This document shows, piece after piece, positions 11,239-21,939 of a stretch of DNA of 64,000 bases. The stretch spans positions 1 through 64,000 of the forward strand of contig SAXG01000040.1 of assembly GCA_012932865.1 (NCBI GenBank). Reading direction: 5' to 3'. Source of the DNA: Amylostereum areolatum (Eukaryota > Basidiomycota > Agaricomycetes > Russulales > Stereaceae). The first letter of the stretch is position 1. Every line of letters starts with the position of its first letter. Below the pieces are notes generated by a model. The model was not told the DNA's origin. It searched no databases and was given only the letters and a program-made list of their open reading frames with translations. The translations under genes and the position numbers were made by a program.

Positions 11239-11622
11239 CTACCGCTTCAGCAACGTCTCCACTACTTTGACGTCTTCTCCGTCCATCGTGGGAGACCCTA
11301 ACCGATGCCCTATCCTGGCCGTCGTCGCGTGGTCCGGGCTTCTGAACCGGGGTCCGTGCTTCCGGAAAATCCCTTTGATGCCCCATCTCCCCTTTGATTC
11401 CCGCATGGCTTCTTCGTCGAGGCTTCTCGGCCTCTTCATGGCACAAGCGACGTCTGGACGGTTTAGGAGTTCCGTGACTCGTTTGAGATGACGGAGGAGT
11501 TCGTCGTCGTGTGGGTCGGGCGTGGGAGTACGCGAAGGGACGGGCGAGGGGGGAGGAGTGGTAGGAGGAGTGCAATCGGTGGTGGAGAGGTTGCGTGAGG
11601 ACGAGGCGAGAGTAGAAGACAT
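11239..11622 (-). CDS. B0 accessory ORF W: small basic protein
   Basis: Intact frame of 127 residues, MSSTLASSSRNLSTTDCTPP to VVETLLKR. The N-terminal 45 residues are Ser/Thr/Pro-rich; the rest is basic and charged (MKRPRSLDEEAMRESKGR, GIFRKHGPRFRS). The B1 copy (37702-38085) keeps the frame except for one CGA-to-TGA change, so the protein was maintained in this family. Function unknown; the basic C-terminal half could bind nucleic acid or carry a nuclear signal. Confidence 0.55.
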   Translation of the reverse strand: MSSTLASSSRNLSTTDCTPPTTPPPSPVPSRTPTPDPHDDELLRHLKRVTELLNRPDVACAMKRPRSLDEEAMRESKGRWGIKGIFRKHGPRFRSPDHATTARIGHRLGSPTMDGEDVKVVETLLKR

Positions 11623-12010
11623 TTTGTGGATTTGGGCGGTGCGAGTGGGTTTGTTAGACGATGTCTGAGGGTGTCGTTGTCGCTATGGCTTTCCCTTTTA
11701 TCCTTACGATGCGGAGGGGCAATGATGTAATCATTGCCGTCAATCGTAAGCGAGAGTTCGTACATAATCAAAACCGAGTCGTAAGTAAGCTACGCAGCCA
11801 GCGCATTGCAGAGAGAATACCAAGCGTTTTGCCTTCCTCATAGCGATAGGAACATGTACAGTAGAGAAGTCTGAGGAAAATATGCGTGCGAATGAGGGCG
11901 CAGTCCGTGATTAGTCCGAGAAGTATCGTAACGATGGATGCGAAAGCGTGACGATGATGATGAGAGAGAAGGTCCGAGTGCGTATGGTGGGCAAAAGTCT
12001 GTCCGCGCGC

Positions 12011-12281
12011 TTACCAAGGTTCCGGCCAGTGATCCTTCGATTCCTCCGCTTCCTGCAGGTCCCAATCTTCTTCCTTCCAGAAGAGATCGTTGACATGCCA
12101 GGAGTGATTGAAGCGCGAAGGGGGTTCTCGCTGGGTGCGGAGTACCGCGTTTTCCCAGTACAGCCACTGTTCAGTGGCGTGTTGGGTGGCTTCGTGCGTC
12201 AGACTCTCACATCGTGCGAGGAATCCCAGGAGCTGCCTGTGGGTGCGGGCGGTGGCGTCGGTACGTTGGGAGTGAGGGTGG
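12011..12281 (-). pseudogene. B0 accessory ORF Y, C-terminal fragment
   Basis: This is the end of the zinc-knuckle accessory protein whose beginning now lies at 26149-27577. It keeps the block seen at the end of the B1 protein (WLYWENAVLRTQREPP, FWKEEDWDLQEAEESKDHWP) and the TAA at 12011-12013. It was cut off by the A insertion at 12282; the flanking GGTGG (12277-12281) is the complement of CCACC at 27573-27577. Confidence 0.8.
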
Positions 12282-12701
12282 TGTCAGAAACACAGTTTAT
12301 GAGACCGATGAACCGCCTAAGTCGCGACGATGGGAGGAGCGAGAAGAAAATAGATTCGAGAGTGCCGGGGTCTAGGGTAGTGCAACGTGCGCTACAGTAC
12401 CGTATGACGAGATGGACAGTCTAGGGAAAAGGGAAGAGAAACACTGTCCTTATATACAAGTGGGAACGATGGTGCGATGTGATGCGATAGTGGTGCGAGC
12501 GGGGGGAACAATAGGAAAGGAGTCATGGGGCGGAGGACGAAGGTCCGGAGCAGTGATGTCATAGATAAGGATGCGGAACCCCGCTCGGAAGTCCGGGCAA
12601 TGACGTCATTGAAGCATGTGATGCAAGGGAAAGTCATGTGCCGTGACGCGTCACGTGTACGAGGTCTGCAAACGAAGAGAGAAATGGAGCGATCCGTGAC
12701 A
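12282..12701 (-). repeat. A2 3' LTR
   Basis: 420 bp, TGTCAGAAAC to ATCCGTGACA as read on the plus strand. The complement of the polypurine tract (TTACCCCCCCTTT) follows directly, identifying it as the 3' LTR of a minus-strand element. Confidence 0.93.
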
Positions 12702-15700
12702 TTACCCCCCCTTTAAGACGCGCTTTCGCCTGGAGCGCGATGTCATCTGCAAGGGTAGATGCGAGAAAATCGTCAAAGGAGATGCCGAGGGAATGCACAG
12801 GGCGGGGTGCGTTTGGATGGCGTTTGTGGAAGGCGTCGATCATGTCGGTGACCTTTGAGAGCGAGGAGCGAGGGAGCCAGGTATTCTCGGAGTCAGGATA
12901 GCCTGCCCACTTGACGAGGTATTGTATGCCTTTCTTGTTGCGGGTCGGCTTCGAGTCGATGATGTCTTCAACGTCATATTCTTCTTCGTCATCAACGAGG
13001 TCAGGCAGCGGTTGTTCATAGTTTGGACCATGTGCCGTTGTCTCCTTGTACGCGGTGAGCAGCGAAGCATGGAAGACTGGGTGGATTCTCCATGTCTTCG
13101 GCAGCTTCAGGCGGTAGTTCACTGGGCTAATGACGTCAACGATCTCGAAGGGTCCAAATCGTTTGGCAGCAAGCTTAGCTTTCGGCCTCGTCGTCTTCAG
13201 GTTTTTGCCTTCGAGCCAGACCTTGTCTCCAATGGCGAACAGTGTCGATTTGCTGATCGTGTCACCATTGTAGTGCTTCATTAAGTCCGATGCGAGGGCA
13301 AGGCTGGCTTTGATCTCTTGTCGGACTTCTTCAAGTTGACGGAGGCGTTCTTCAACTGCAGGGACCTTTGAGGACGGGTTTACGGATGGGTACATCTTGG
13401 GGAGGAAGCCGTAGAGGACTTCAAAGGGGGCCTTTCCAGTAGCTGCATGGGTGCGGGAGTTGTGAGAAAACTCGAAGAAGGGCAGCCACTTCACCCAGTC
13501 ATCTTGACGGTAGTTGCAGAATACTCGCAGAAACTGCTCGAGGTTCTGGTTCTCGCGTTCGGTTTGGCCGTCTGTCTGTGGGTGATACGCTGTGCTGAGG
13601 GCGGACTTGATCCCGAGCTTCTCGTTGAGTGTACGCATCACCTGTCCAGCAAATTGGGGTCCACGATCCGAGATGATCTTGTCTGCTAAGCCGTAGTGTC
13701 GGTATACCTTATCGAAGAGAATGTCGGCCGTGCCATCGCTGGTGATCTTCGTTGTACATGGGGTGGTAACCACCATCTTGGTGAGGCGATCAACCACGAC
13801 ATTGATGGCATTATAGCCTTCGCAGTCAGGGAGCTCGACAATGAAGTCGGTAGAGATGACGCCAAATGGTCGGTCGGGGTACTTCGTTCGGGATCATGTC
13901 GACGTGGGGTCGGCTGCTCTGTGTCTTTGTCGACTGGCAGGTTGCGCATTCTGCTACGAAGTCGCGGACGAAGACAGACATGCCAGGCCACCAATATTCA
14001 CGACTCACAAGCTCGTAAGTCTTGAAGCGACCGGGGTGTCCAGCCAGGGGCGATTCATGGTACATTTTGACAATGTCGCGTCGCAACTCGTCATCTGCAG
14101 GGACATATACCTTTCCTCTAAACAGGACCAGGCCTTCTTCGTAGTTCCACTCTTGAAGGTTCTTGACGAGTGTACGTGGTCCGTTTCGTAAGATGGCGTC
14201 CAGGGCTTGAACGACCTCGATGTCCTTGGTTTTGCAGTCGCGGATACGTCGTCGGAGTTCGACATCACCGAGGGAGGTTACTGCTCCTGGCCTTGTTGCA
14301 CGTACTTGGAAGTACTTGTGGTCAAGCAAGACGCACTCCTTGTTGTCATTTTCAACACCATTCTTGTGATCGGGTCGTCGAGACATTGGATCCGCGCGGT
14401 GGGAAATTCCTGGTTTATGAACAAGCGAGAAGTAAAATCGAGTGAGGAATAGAGCCCAACGTGCCTGTCGGCGGCTCAGCTTCTGTGCCGTCTTGAAGTG
14501 CTCCAGGTTCTTGTGATCTGTCCAGATTTCGACGGTGTCAGGGGCGCCTTCGAGGTAGTGGCGCCAGGCTTCAAGCGCACGGATGATCGCAAGCAGCTCC
14601 TTGTCGTAGATGTCGTAGTTCCGTTCCGGTTCCGATAGGGCCTTGGACAGATATGCCACTGGATGCCAGTGACCGTCGTCGCCTTTCTGCGAGAGTATAC
14701 CTCCAGTAGCAAAGTCCGAGGCATCGACTTCAACGAGGTAAGGCTTCTTTGGGTCAGGCATGACCAAGACGGGGGAGGAAGTAAACACAGCTTTCAGTGC
14801 GTCAAACGCAGTTTGGCAGTCCGTCGACCAGTCCCATGTGCAGTCCTTCTTTGTCAGGTCAAATAGGGGTCGTGCAACCTTGGAGAAGTCTTTGATGAAA
14901 CGTCGGTAGAAGTTGCCGAAGCCGAGGAAGGATTGCACATCTTTGACTGTTCGTGGTGTCGGCCAGTCCTGAATACCTGCTACCTTGACGGGGTCCATAG
15001 CGATCTTTTCGTGCGAGATGATGAGTCCGAGGTATTCGACAGAGTCTTGTTCAAAGACGCATTTCTCCGGTTTGAGGAAGAGGTCGTTGTCTTGCAAACA
15101 CTGCAGAACCTGCCGCACTATGGCACGGTGTTCGTCCATGGTGCGAGTGAACACCAAGATGTCGTCCATGTAGATGATGACCTTGCCCGAGTCGATGAGA
15201 TCCTTGAACAGTTCATTCATCATTGCCTGAAATGTCGCAGGGGAGTTCATAAGCCCGAAAAACATCACCGTAGGTTCGAAGAGACCGCGATTTGTCTTGA
15301 ATGCAGCCTTCCACTCGTCGCCTTCCTTGATGCGGACATTGTTGTAGCCCCAGCGAACATCCATCTTGGAGAAGATCTTTGCACCTTTGAGGCGGTCGAC
15401 AATTTCAGAGATCAGTGGCAAGGGGTATTCATTCTTGACAGTGCCCTTGTTTAATTCTCGATAGTCCTGTACGGGACGCAGCTTTCCATCCTTTTTCTTC
15501 ACAAAGAAGAACGGACTCGCCTGAGGTGACTTCGAAGGGCGGATATAGCCCTTCTTCAGGTGGTCGTCGAGGAAGGTGTCGAGTTCGATCTGCTCGGAAG
15601 GTGAGAGGGGGTAGATCTTGCACGGTTTGGGTTCAAAGCCGTCTTTCATGTCGATAGCATGGTCCCATGGCCGTCGGTCAGGAAGTCGCTCGGAGGTTTT

Positions 15701-16726
15701 CTTGTCGAATACAGGCGCGAAGTCGCGGTACGGCGGGGGGACTAAGTCTTCAAAGGTTTGCGGGCGCGCGTTCTCTTTTGAATGCTCTGCAAGCTCCTGC
15801 GCTTTTGTAAAGCCCGCGCGGATGGGTATTGCATCTGGATTAGGACCATCGGTTTCAGGGAGGATTCCGGCGCAGCGTAGTCCATTGATCTCCCAGTCTC
15901 GGAATACCATGGGCCGCTCGTCGTCGTCTTCAGTGAAGAGTCGTGTGGGTAGAGGGGAGCGATGGATCGTGCGGACGCGAACACCTTTGACTCTGTGTGC
16001 AGGAATAACATAAGTGGGGACTGGGGTCCAGGACACATATGTCGGCTCTGGGAAGGGATCGTCCACGACGAGAGGTGTCCTCGGAGTTTTACCTGCTTCA
16101 ACCTTACGCTGTGATTGGACCGATGATGGTTTCCGTGGCTTGGTTGCGAGGTTCGTCACAGGAGGTTTGGACAGAGTACACGAGGGAGGGCAGCGGAGCA
16201 TGTCAACACGGTCTCGTTGCCAGTCTCTGGTGGGATTGTGCTCGTCGAGCCAGTCTGTTCCAAGGATCATGTCATGATCGCCGATGTCGGTGATGAAGAA
16301 CTCAGCTTCTTCCTCATGGTACGCCCTTGAATCTTGCGAGTATATCCGGATCCGCTGGGTCGTTGTGTCGCGTACCCAGCCCATGACGTTCTCGGTGCCA
16401 TCCACATTACGCACGGGGAATGGGTTTTCTAGTTTTCTTGTGGTGAGCTTCTTGCGTTCAACGAAGCTTCGGTTCAGGATAATTCCTTCTGCGCCACTAT
16501 CAAGCAGCGCGTCTGCGTCGATTTCTCTTTTGGTAACTCTTTCGATCAGCTTGACTTTGAGCGTGATCGATGGTGTTTGCCTGTTCTTGGTGACAGTAGA
16601 CAGATACAAACACGGGGGATACGATTGCTCACAGGTATGCATGGATGATAATACAGCGAAACGATTCGACAATGATACCAAAAGTCCTTTGCCTCCACCA
16701 GACGACGCGACTGGGGGGCGTTTCAA
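12634..16726 (-). pseudogene. pol: A2 pol polyprotein, frameshifted in integrase
   Basis: Read on the minus strand it contains protease (LLDSGAEG), reverse transcriptase (YMDDILVF), RNase H (EVDASDFATGG), integrase with its zinc-binding and catalytic blocks, and a C-terminal chromodomain (VKWAGYPDSENTW). Compared with A4, a run of three G at about 13876 has become four. This one-base insertion shifts the frame just before the first catalytic Asp of integrase. Upstream and downstream of that point both frames are open, so the lesion is recent. A change in the integrase zinc region (VAECATC for VAGCATC) is a second difference. Confidence 0.88.
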
Positions 16727-17748
16727 AAATCCTGCGATTCCAGGATGTCCTTCAACAGCGCTACTGCCTGCTCCTTGCCTTCCGCGTCCAGATCCTTCAG
16801 CTGGCGAGTGATCGCCACGATGGTTTTGGATGGGTCGGGAGCTGTTTTTGCAGTGGACGGAGCCATGTTTGTCGGCAGGGGAGGGGCCTTGGACCCAGTC
16901 TCTACTGCGCCCACCCGTCGCACGCTCGAGTCGCGGTTGGGGCAGTCGCGAGAGACGTGACCGGCCTGTCGACACATGAAGCACTTGCCCTCGCGCATCA
17001 TCTTTGCACGTTCGTCGTCCGTCAGTTTTGCAGGGCGGGTCGAGGTGTTGGTGAAGGCACCGACTCGGCGCGACGAGGAGTCGTTGGTCGAACTGTTCGA
17101 GGTGAGCACGACAGCCCCCTTGGACTGACTGCTCTTCCTCTCCGGGTTCTCTTCGAGCCACTGGTGGTTGATGCGGCGGGCACGCTCCTTCCACTCCGCG
17201 AGCTTGGTGGGGAACGGGTACGACCGGGCCACCTGCTTGCCAAGGTCACGCTGAAGTCCCTTTTTGAAAAAGTGGATTAGCGCCTCGTCGTCGTACGCTG
17301 ACATGGTTGCCAGCATCTCAAACTCGGTGATAAAGTCAGTGACGTCCCGGGTGGTCATTGCGAGCTCGTTGATTTTACGCTGAGCCTCTATCTTCGGATC
17401 GACGGGCACGAAGTCTTTGCCAAACCTCTCGAAGAGCTCTTTGTAGGAGCTATAGTGGAGTGTTGGGGGCGTGGGGTCAAGGGTGTCGGCGTCTTCCTTC
17501 TCGTCTATGTCGGCGAAGAGTTCCATGCGGCGATGCGTGGCCCAGGCTTTCGCCGTGTCGTCCTCCATCAGGCTGAGGAGGAGCATCATCTTGGCGTCAT
17601 CTGTGGCATAAACATCCTTGTTAACGCGCAGGAACATGCGGAGCTCGAGGGAGAACCGGAGGGTGTCGCGTCTATCGCCTTTGAATGGCTTTGGCTTGGG
17701 GCCGATCTCCCGCTTGGAGCCGGCAGGTTTGGATTCAGCATCGGACAT
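16723..17748 (-). CDS. gag: A2 Gag
   Basis: 341 residues, MSDAESKPAGSKREIGPKPK to LLKDILESQDF. A capsid-like Retrotrans_gag region spans about residues 25-190 (FSLELRMFLRVNKDVYATDD, ITEFEMLATMSAYDDEALIH), followed by a Ser-rich linker and a CCHC zinc knuckle (CFMCRQAGHVSRDCP) near residue 260. It would form the particle that packages element RNA. It ends at the same QDF-stop junction as the other copies, with pol in the -1 frame. Confidence 0.9.
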   Translation of the reverse strand: MSDAESKPAGSKREIGPKPKPFKGDRRDTLRFSLELRMFLRVNKDVYATDDAKMMLLLSLMEDDTAKAWATHRRMELFADIDEKEDADTLDPTPPTLHYSSYKELFERFGKDFVPVDPKIEAQRKINELAMTTRDVTDFITEFEMLATMSAYDDEALIHFFKKGLQRDLGKQVARSYPFPTKLAEWKERARRINHQWLEENPERKSSQSKGAVVLTSNSSTNDSSSRRVGAFTNTSTRPAKLTDDERAKMMREGKCFMCRQAGHVSRDCPNRDSSVRRVGAVETGSKAPPLPTNMAPSTAKTAPDPSKTIVAITRQLKDLDAEGKEQAVALLKDILESQDF

Positions 17749-18873
17749 CTTGTCGAAGGGGAGGGGGACGGTGAGGGATTGGGCGAGTTCTTGATCAAGG
17801 CGGCGTAGGGTTTCTCGTCGGCGTTCTTCTGCTTCTTCAACTTCGTCCTCAACTTGTTTTGCGACAAGGAAGTCGGCGGGGGTGAGGAATTGCTGGTTAT
17901 GATGCCACGACCAGTGATCTTGGACGGGACTGAACGAAGTGGGCTGCCACTCAACTACTGATCGTCCTGGGGTTCCGTTCTTGTTCCGTCTATAGGCGTA
18001 CCACTTCCCAGTTGTGTCGTTGTGGTTGATCCCTTCTGGGACTTCGATTACAGTACGTCGACGGGGTGGGGGCGAGTTGGTCGGAGGGGGGTTCAGGAAG
18101 CGCTGTAGAACGTCCGCAGCAGTGGCAAAATCCGATTCTTCGACGTAGGGTTGTTCGTCGCGGTCGTCGAAGTACCAGTCTCGACGTTGCCGGTTTGGTT
18201 CGTCGTGTAGCCAACGTACGGATTCCTTAGTCTGCTGCGAGGTGAGGATATAGTATTCTTCGGGACAGTAGTCTCGAAAGACGCCTGGGGGAAGGTTCGG
18301 GGTGGGGGGACGAGGGGCTGTGGAGGACGTGATGATGGTCTAGAAGAAGTCCGCCGCGATGGGGCGACGGCCGAGGAGTTTCTTGGTGAGGTAGCCGGCT
18401 TTTACTGCCTGGCGGATCTTATGTTCGTGGTGGCGGCGACGAAGGGTCTTACCCTTGATGGTGGGACGGAGGACTGGTGGCGGGGTGGATTCGGGGGTCC
18501 GACGGTTAAACTGGGAGACGGAGGTGAAACTGGTTTGGAGGATCGGGTTGGGGGCGTCTTGGATGAGGTATGTGTGGTAGGTGGGGGCGTGGAGGGTGAA
18601 TTCAAGGCGTTCGAGATCTACGTTGATGCACGTAGTGATCCGGACGTATAGGGCGAGGACGACAGTACCGTGATCCTTGTGCCACCTCCACTCGAAGATG
18701 CGGAAGTTGAGGCCGTGCGCGGTCCAGGGATCTTTCTTGCAGAGGTTCTGTACGGGGACGAGGCAGTTGACGGTGACGGCGTCGGACCAAGGGTAGGGGA
18801 GTGGTGCGTCGTCGCGGGGGGTGATCGGCTTTCCGTTGAACGGGAGGAAGACCTGTGCGTTCGGGAGGTCCGT
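17749..18873 (-). other. A2 AUG-free leader with ACG-opened frame
   Basis: From an ACG at 18873 (context CCACCACGG) a frame runs 177 codons to TAG (18342-18340), then stays open for 198 codons in frame with Gag. The sense strand of this leader contains no ATG. The same arrangement occurs in A3 and A4. Confidence 0.65.
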
Positions 18874-18957
18874 GGTGGGAGTTTTTTAACGTCGTAGAGA
18901 CGGCAGAGGTAGATGGAGAGAGGGGTGCGAGGTAGGCGTAGGGGTAGACTGTCCAGG

Positions 18958-19377
18958 TGTCAGAAACGCAGTTTATGAGACCGATGAACCGCCTAAGTCG
19001 CGACGATGGGAGGAGCGAGAAGAAAATAGATTCGAGAGTGCCGGGGTCTAGGGTAGTGCAACGTGCGCTACAGTACCGTATGACGAGATGGACAGTCTAG
19101 GGAAAAGGGAAGAGAAACACTGTCCTTATATACAAGTGGGAACGATGGTGCGATGCGATGCGATAGTGGTGCGAGCGGGGGGAACAATAAGAAAGGAGTC
19201 ATGGGGTGGAGGACGAAGGTCCGGAGCGATGATGTCACAGATAAGGATGCGGAACCCCGCTCGGAAGTCCTGGCAATGACGTCGTTGAAGCATGTGATGC
19301 AAGGGAAAGTCATGTGCCGTGACGCGTCGCGTGTACGAGGTCTGCAAACAAAGAGAGAAATGGAGCGATCCGTGACA
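18958..19377 (-). repeat. A2 5' LTR
   Basis: 420 bp, same ends as the other A LTRs. Target sequence CCGGG follows at 19378-19382; its partner is at 52022-52026 (as CCCGG), not on the other side of this element. Confidence 0.93.
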
Positions 19378-19639
19378 CCGGGTTTTATTCTTGTCCCTAT
19401 AGTTAAATAGCAATATGTCTAATGGATAGTATGTGTTATTTGGGTTCTAAACCCCTTGAAGTCTTTGAAAAGATAGAAATCTGAGATGAACCGAGAACCG
19501 AAGTTCGAACCGAGTTCGAACCAAGAACCAAGGTTCAGTTCAGGTTCTGGTTCTGGTTCACCCCTAGGCATGTTGGTTCAGGTTCAGGTTCGGGGAAAAT
19601 GGGCCCTGAACCGAACTGAACTGAACTTTGGCAACACTA
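19378..19639 (+). mobile_element. Detached 3' end of the hAT element
   Basis: Starts with the target duplication CCGGG and continues the transposase frame left open at 52022 for nine codons to a TAG at 19408-19410. It then carries a subterminal array of short GGTTC/GAACC-type motifs and ends CTTTGGCAACACTA, the same terminal sequence as at 56655-56668. The 8-bp hAT duplication CTTCCGTG follows at 19640-19647. Confidence 0.85.
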
Positions 19640-19779
19640 CTTCCGTGAAGACTTACTGCCTCGCTTATCGACCTCAACCTTCGTATAACTGAGACGTCTG
19701 GATCACCTGATCCCACTTCTCACACATACGAGTACTGTAGCCTGAGCCGCTTGTCATGTGATAAGGACCGTCCTTAACA
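19640..19779 (+). repeat. B0 5' LTR, distal 140 bp
   Basis: The 3' portion of a B LTR, ending CCTTAACA, directly after the hAT end. Together with 56669-57084 it makes a complete 548-bp LTR. It is in plus orientation because of the inversion. Confidence 0.9.
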
Positions 19780-19849
19780 CTAGAACGAGCTCTCCTCTAC
19801 ATTAGCTCACCCTACAGTTTGGCGCAGAGCGTCAAATGAAACACCCACC

Positions 19850-21901
19850 ACGGAGGCAGCGGAACAACCCGCTGAAAAAAGACCATCAGATTTTGAGATC
19901 CCTCAACTCCAATCAAACTGCAGTCGAGAATTCCCCAACGGAAACAAAGATCATCGCTGGACATTTGATCCCTATAATCTCATTTTTTACTACGACGGAG
20001 CCCTCATCGCAAAGGAAAGCAAAGGGACATACATATACCAGTGGAACCCACCCATATACAGATACAACCTTCCCCCAGCAGCAGAATACTACAAAGATAG
20101 ATCCAAAAGAGAAAAGGAAGACGGAAGCTACGACAACTCACATTGGAAGCGCCCAGATTATTCAAGACCTCATATTGGGCCCCTCTCATCAGAAGAACTC
20201 TGGAAACACCCGGACGCACAGAAAGTCGAAGAGAAACCTTACACCGGGAATATTAAGGACTACTGGGAATTTGATCCCGATACCGACACAGCCGACACGA
20301 CAACCGAACCACAGAACCCTCGAACCGAACTCCAGCATCCTCAAGAACCCGCAACAGCCGCACCACCTCCAGAGGAAACCGCGCCAGAACCTAAGAGAAC
20401 TATATCAAGCCCCCAAATTAAGTCCGGTCCCGGAGGAAGTCAAGAACGCAGCCCATCGAGCGCAGCAGAAACGGAAGAACATACAGAGAACCCAACAAGA
20501 TCCCCATCACCTGACGACATCTTCGGAACCACACGAGGAAGAAAAGGAAATCTATTCGGAAAACCCGAAAACATCACATCAATGGGAGACACCGCCACCT
20601 CGATACCCAACCCCGCCACCGCACTTGGCAATGTCCCCCCTGGAGAGACTAATGTACCGCGCCAGACGCCTGCAACTCCAACACCAGCCGATCCCGCAAA
20701 ACCGAGACACGAGACTCGATTCTCCCTAGGATTTGGCATGACCGAACCAATAGGATGGAAAATGCCATCACCGCGATCACCATCACTTTCCGACCGATCA
20801 ATAGATAACAAAAAAGGAAAAGAAGTTCGAGACTACGTCTTCGGAAGAGGAGCGACCGCAGATCTTCCAAAAGAATCGAAGCACCCACCAGGGAATTCCC
20901 CACCAGGAGGAACAGGAACAATCGGATCAAAACCCGATGACAAGGACAAAGGATTCAAACTAAACGCACTAGGAGTATACGATGGAAGAGACCGAGCAAA
21001 AGCAGCAAAGTTCATAGAACAATGCGTACTTCGCTTCATAGCATTTCCCAACGCGTATGCGGCCAACATGCGTAAGATAACCTTCGTACTCTCGCATCTC
21101 ACCGATGGACCGGCCCTCCACTGGGCGTCCCTTTTAATAAGCAAGATCGACAAGATACGAGATTGTGGTCTAGATCCAGAAGTATACCTTCCATGGACGG
21201 CATTCCGCGACTACTTCTTAGAAACCTTCGGAGAAATAGACCCAGGAAGAGACACTAGATTCAATATACAGCGCCTAGAGCAAGGCACCATGGAAACCAA
21301 AGATTATATTACAATCTTCAGGGACTACGCCATGGAAGCTGGTTACGATCATAAAGCGCTGATCGACCAATTCAAGAGAGGACTGCGCAATGATATCGTA
21401 GTCGAGATCCTCAAGAGAGACCACATCTCGAACAATATTGACGAATGGTATGAACTCGCATTACGCATTGACAATAACTGGAGAGAAGCTCAAGCGTTCC
21501 AACGACATTACACGAGACCAATGAACCTGACGAGTGACCTCACACTCCTGTACAAGAAACCACAGACATATGTTCCATTCAGAAAGGGAAACGGAAATAA
21601 AGGAAACACTACAACCACCAGAGTCGCTCAAACAGGAAATAACAGCCGAAACTTCAGACGCCTCACCCCGCAAGAACGCACAGAACTCCAGAAATCAGGA
21701 TCATGCTTCTACTGCCGAAAACCAGGACACATCTCCAGGAACTGCCCAGAGAAGCGTACCCAAACTACGATCAACGCACGAACGGCAAATCTAACATCGG
21801 AAGAATCTCCGATTGATCAGATCACCAAACTTGTGAACAAGATGGACAGCGAAATGTTTGCACGCACCGCCAACATTTTCAAGAACAATCAGGATTTTTA
21901 A
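19850..21901 (+). CDS. gag: B0 Gag with ACG-initiated N-terminal extension
   Basis: The ATG-initiated Gag is 20582-21901 (439 residues, MGDTATSIPN to FKNNQDF), with a capsid region (FIEQCVLRFIAF, WTAFRDYFLETFGEIDPGRD) and a CCHC knuckle (CFYCRKPGHISRNCP). The same frame is open for 244 codons upstream to an ACG at 19850 in the context CACCACGGA, with exactly the same length as in B1 and clear amino-acid conservation. Translation probably starts there as well as at the AUG. In this copy a C-to-T change has created an out-of-frame ATG at 19836, just ahead of the ACG, which would be expected to impair expression. Confidence 0.75.
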   Translation, partial: TEAAEQPAEKRPSDFEIPQLQSNCSREFPNGNKDHRWTFDPYNLIFYYDGALIAKESKGTYIYQWNPPIYRYNLPPAAEYYKDRSKREKEDGSYDNSHWKRPDYSRPHIGPLSSEELWKHPDAQKVEEKPYTGNIKDYWEFDPDTDTADTTTEPQNPRTELQHPQEPATAAPPPEETAPEPKRTISSPQIKSGPGGSQERSPSSAAETEEHTENPTRSPSPDDIFGTTRGRKGNLFGKPENITSMGDTATSIPNPATALGNVPPGETNVPRQTPATPTPADPAKPRHETRFSLGFGMTEPIGWKMPSPRSPSLSDRSIDNKKGKEVRDYVFGRGATADLPKESKHPPGNSPPGGTGTIGSKPDDKDKGFKLNALGVYDGRDRAKAAKFIEQCVLRFIAFPNAYAANMRKITFVLSHLTDGPALHWASLLISKIDKIRDCGLDPEVYLPWTAFRDYFLETFGEIDPGRDTRFNIQRLEQGTMETKDYITIFRDYAMEAGYDHKALIDQFKRGLRNDIVVEILKRDHISNNIDEWYELALRIDNNWREAQAFQRHYTRPMNLTSDLTLLYKKPQTYVPFRKGNGNKGNTTTTRVAQTGNNSRNFRRLTPQERTELQKSGSCFYCRKPGHISRNCPEKRTQTTINARTANLTSEESPIDQITKLVNKMDSEMFARTANIFKNNQDF

Positions 21902-21939
21902 ATCGTCCTTCAAACGCGGCTGTTGAAAGGATACAGACA

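Larger units (their letters stand above)
12282..19377 (-). mobile_element. Chromovirus A2 (7.1 kb), recombinant copy
   Basis: Complete LTR-gag-pol-LTR element on the minus strand with 420-bp LTRs at both ends. Its flanks do not match: GGTGG on the left and CCGGG on the right. The missing partners flank the other A copy (CCACC at 27573, CCCGG at 52022), showing that this copy took part in an inversion. Pol carries a frameshift, so the copy is defective. Confidence 0.92.

Noticed and set aside
13011..16300. Many open frames antisense to A pol (also in A3 and A4)
   Set aside because: They are shadows of the strongly biased pol codon usage, appear at equivalent places in all three copies and are broken by the same substitutions that are silent in pol.
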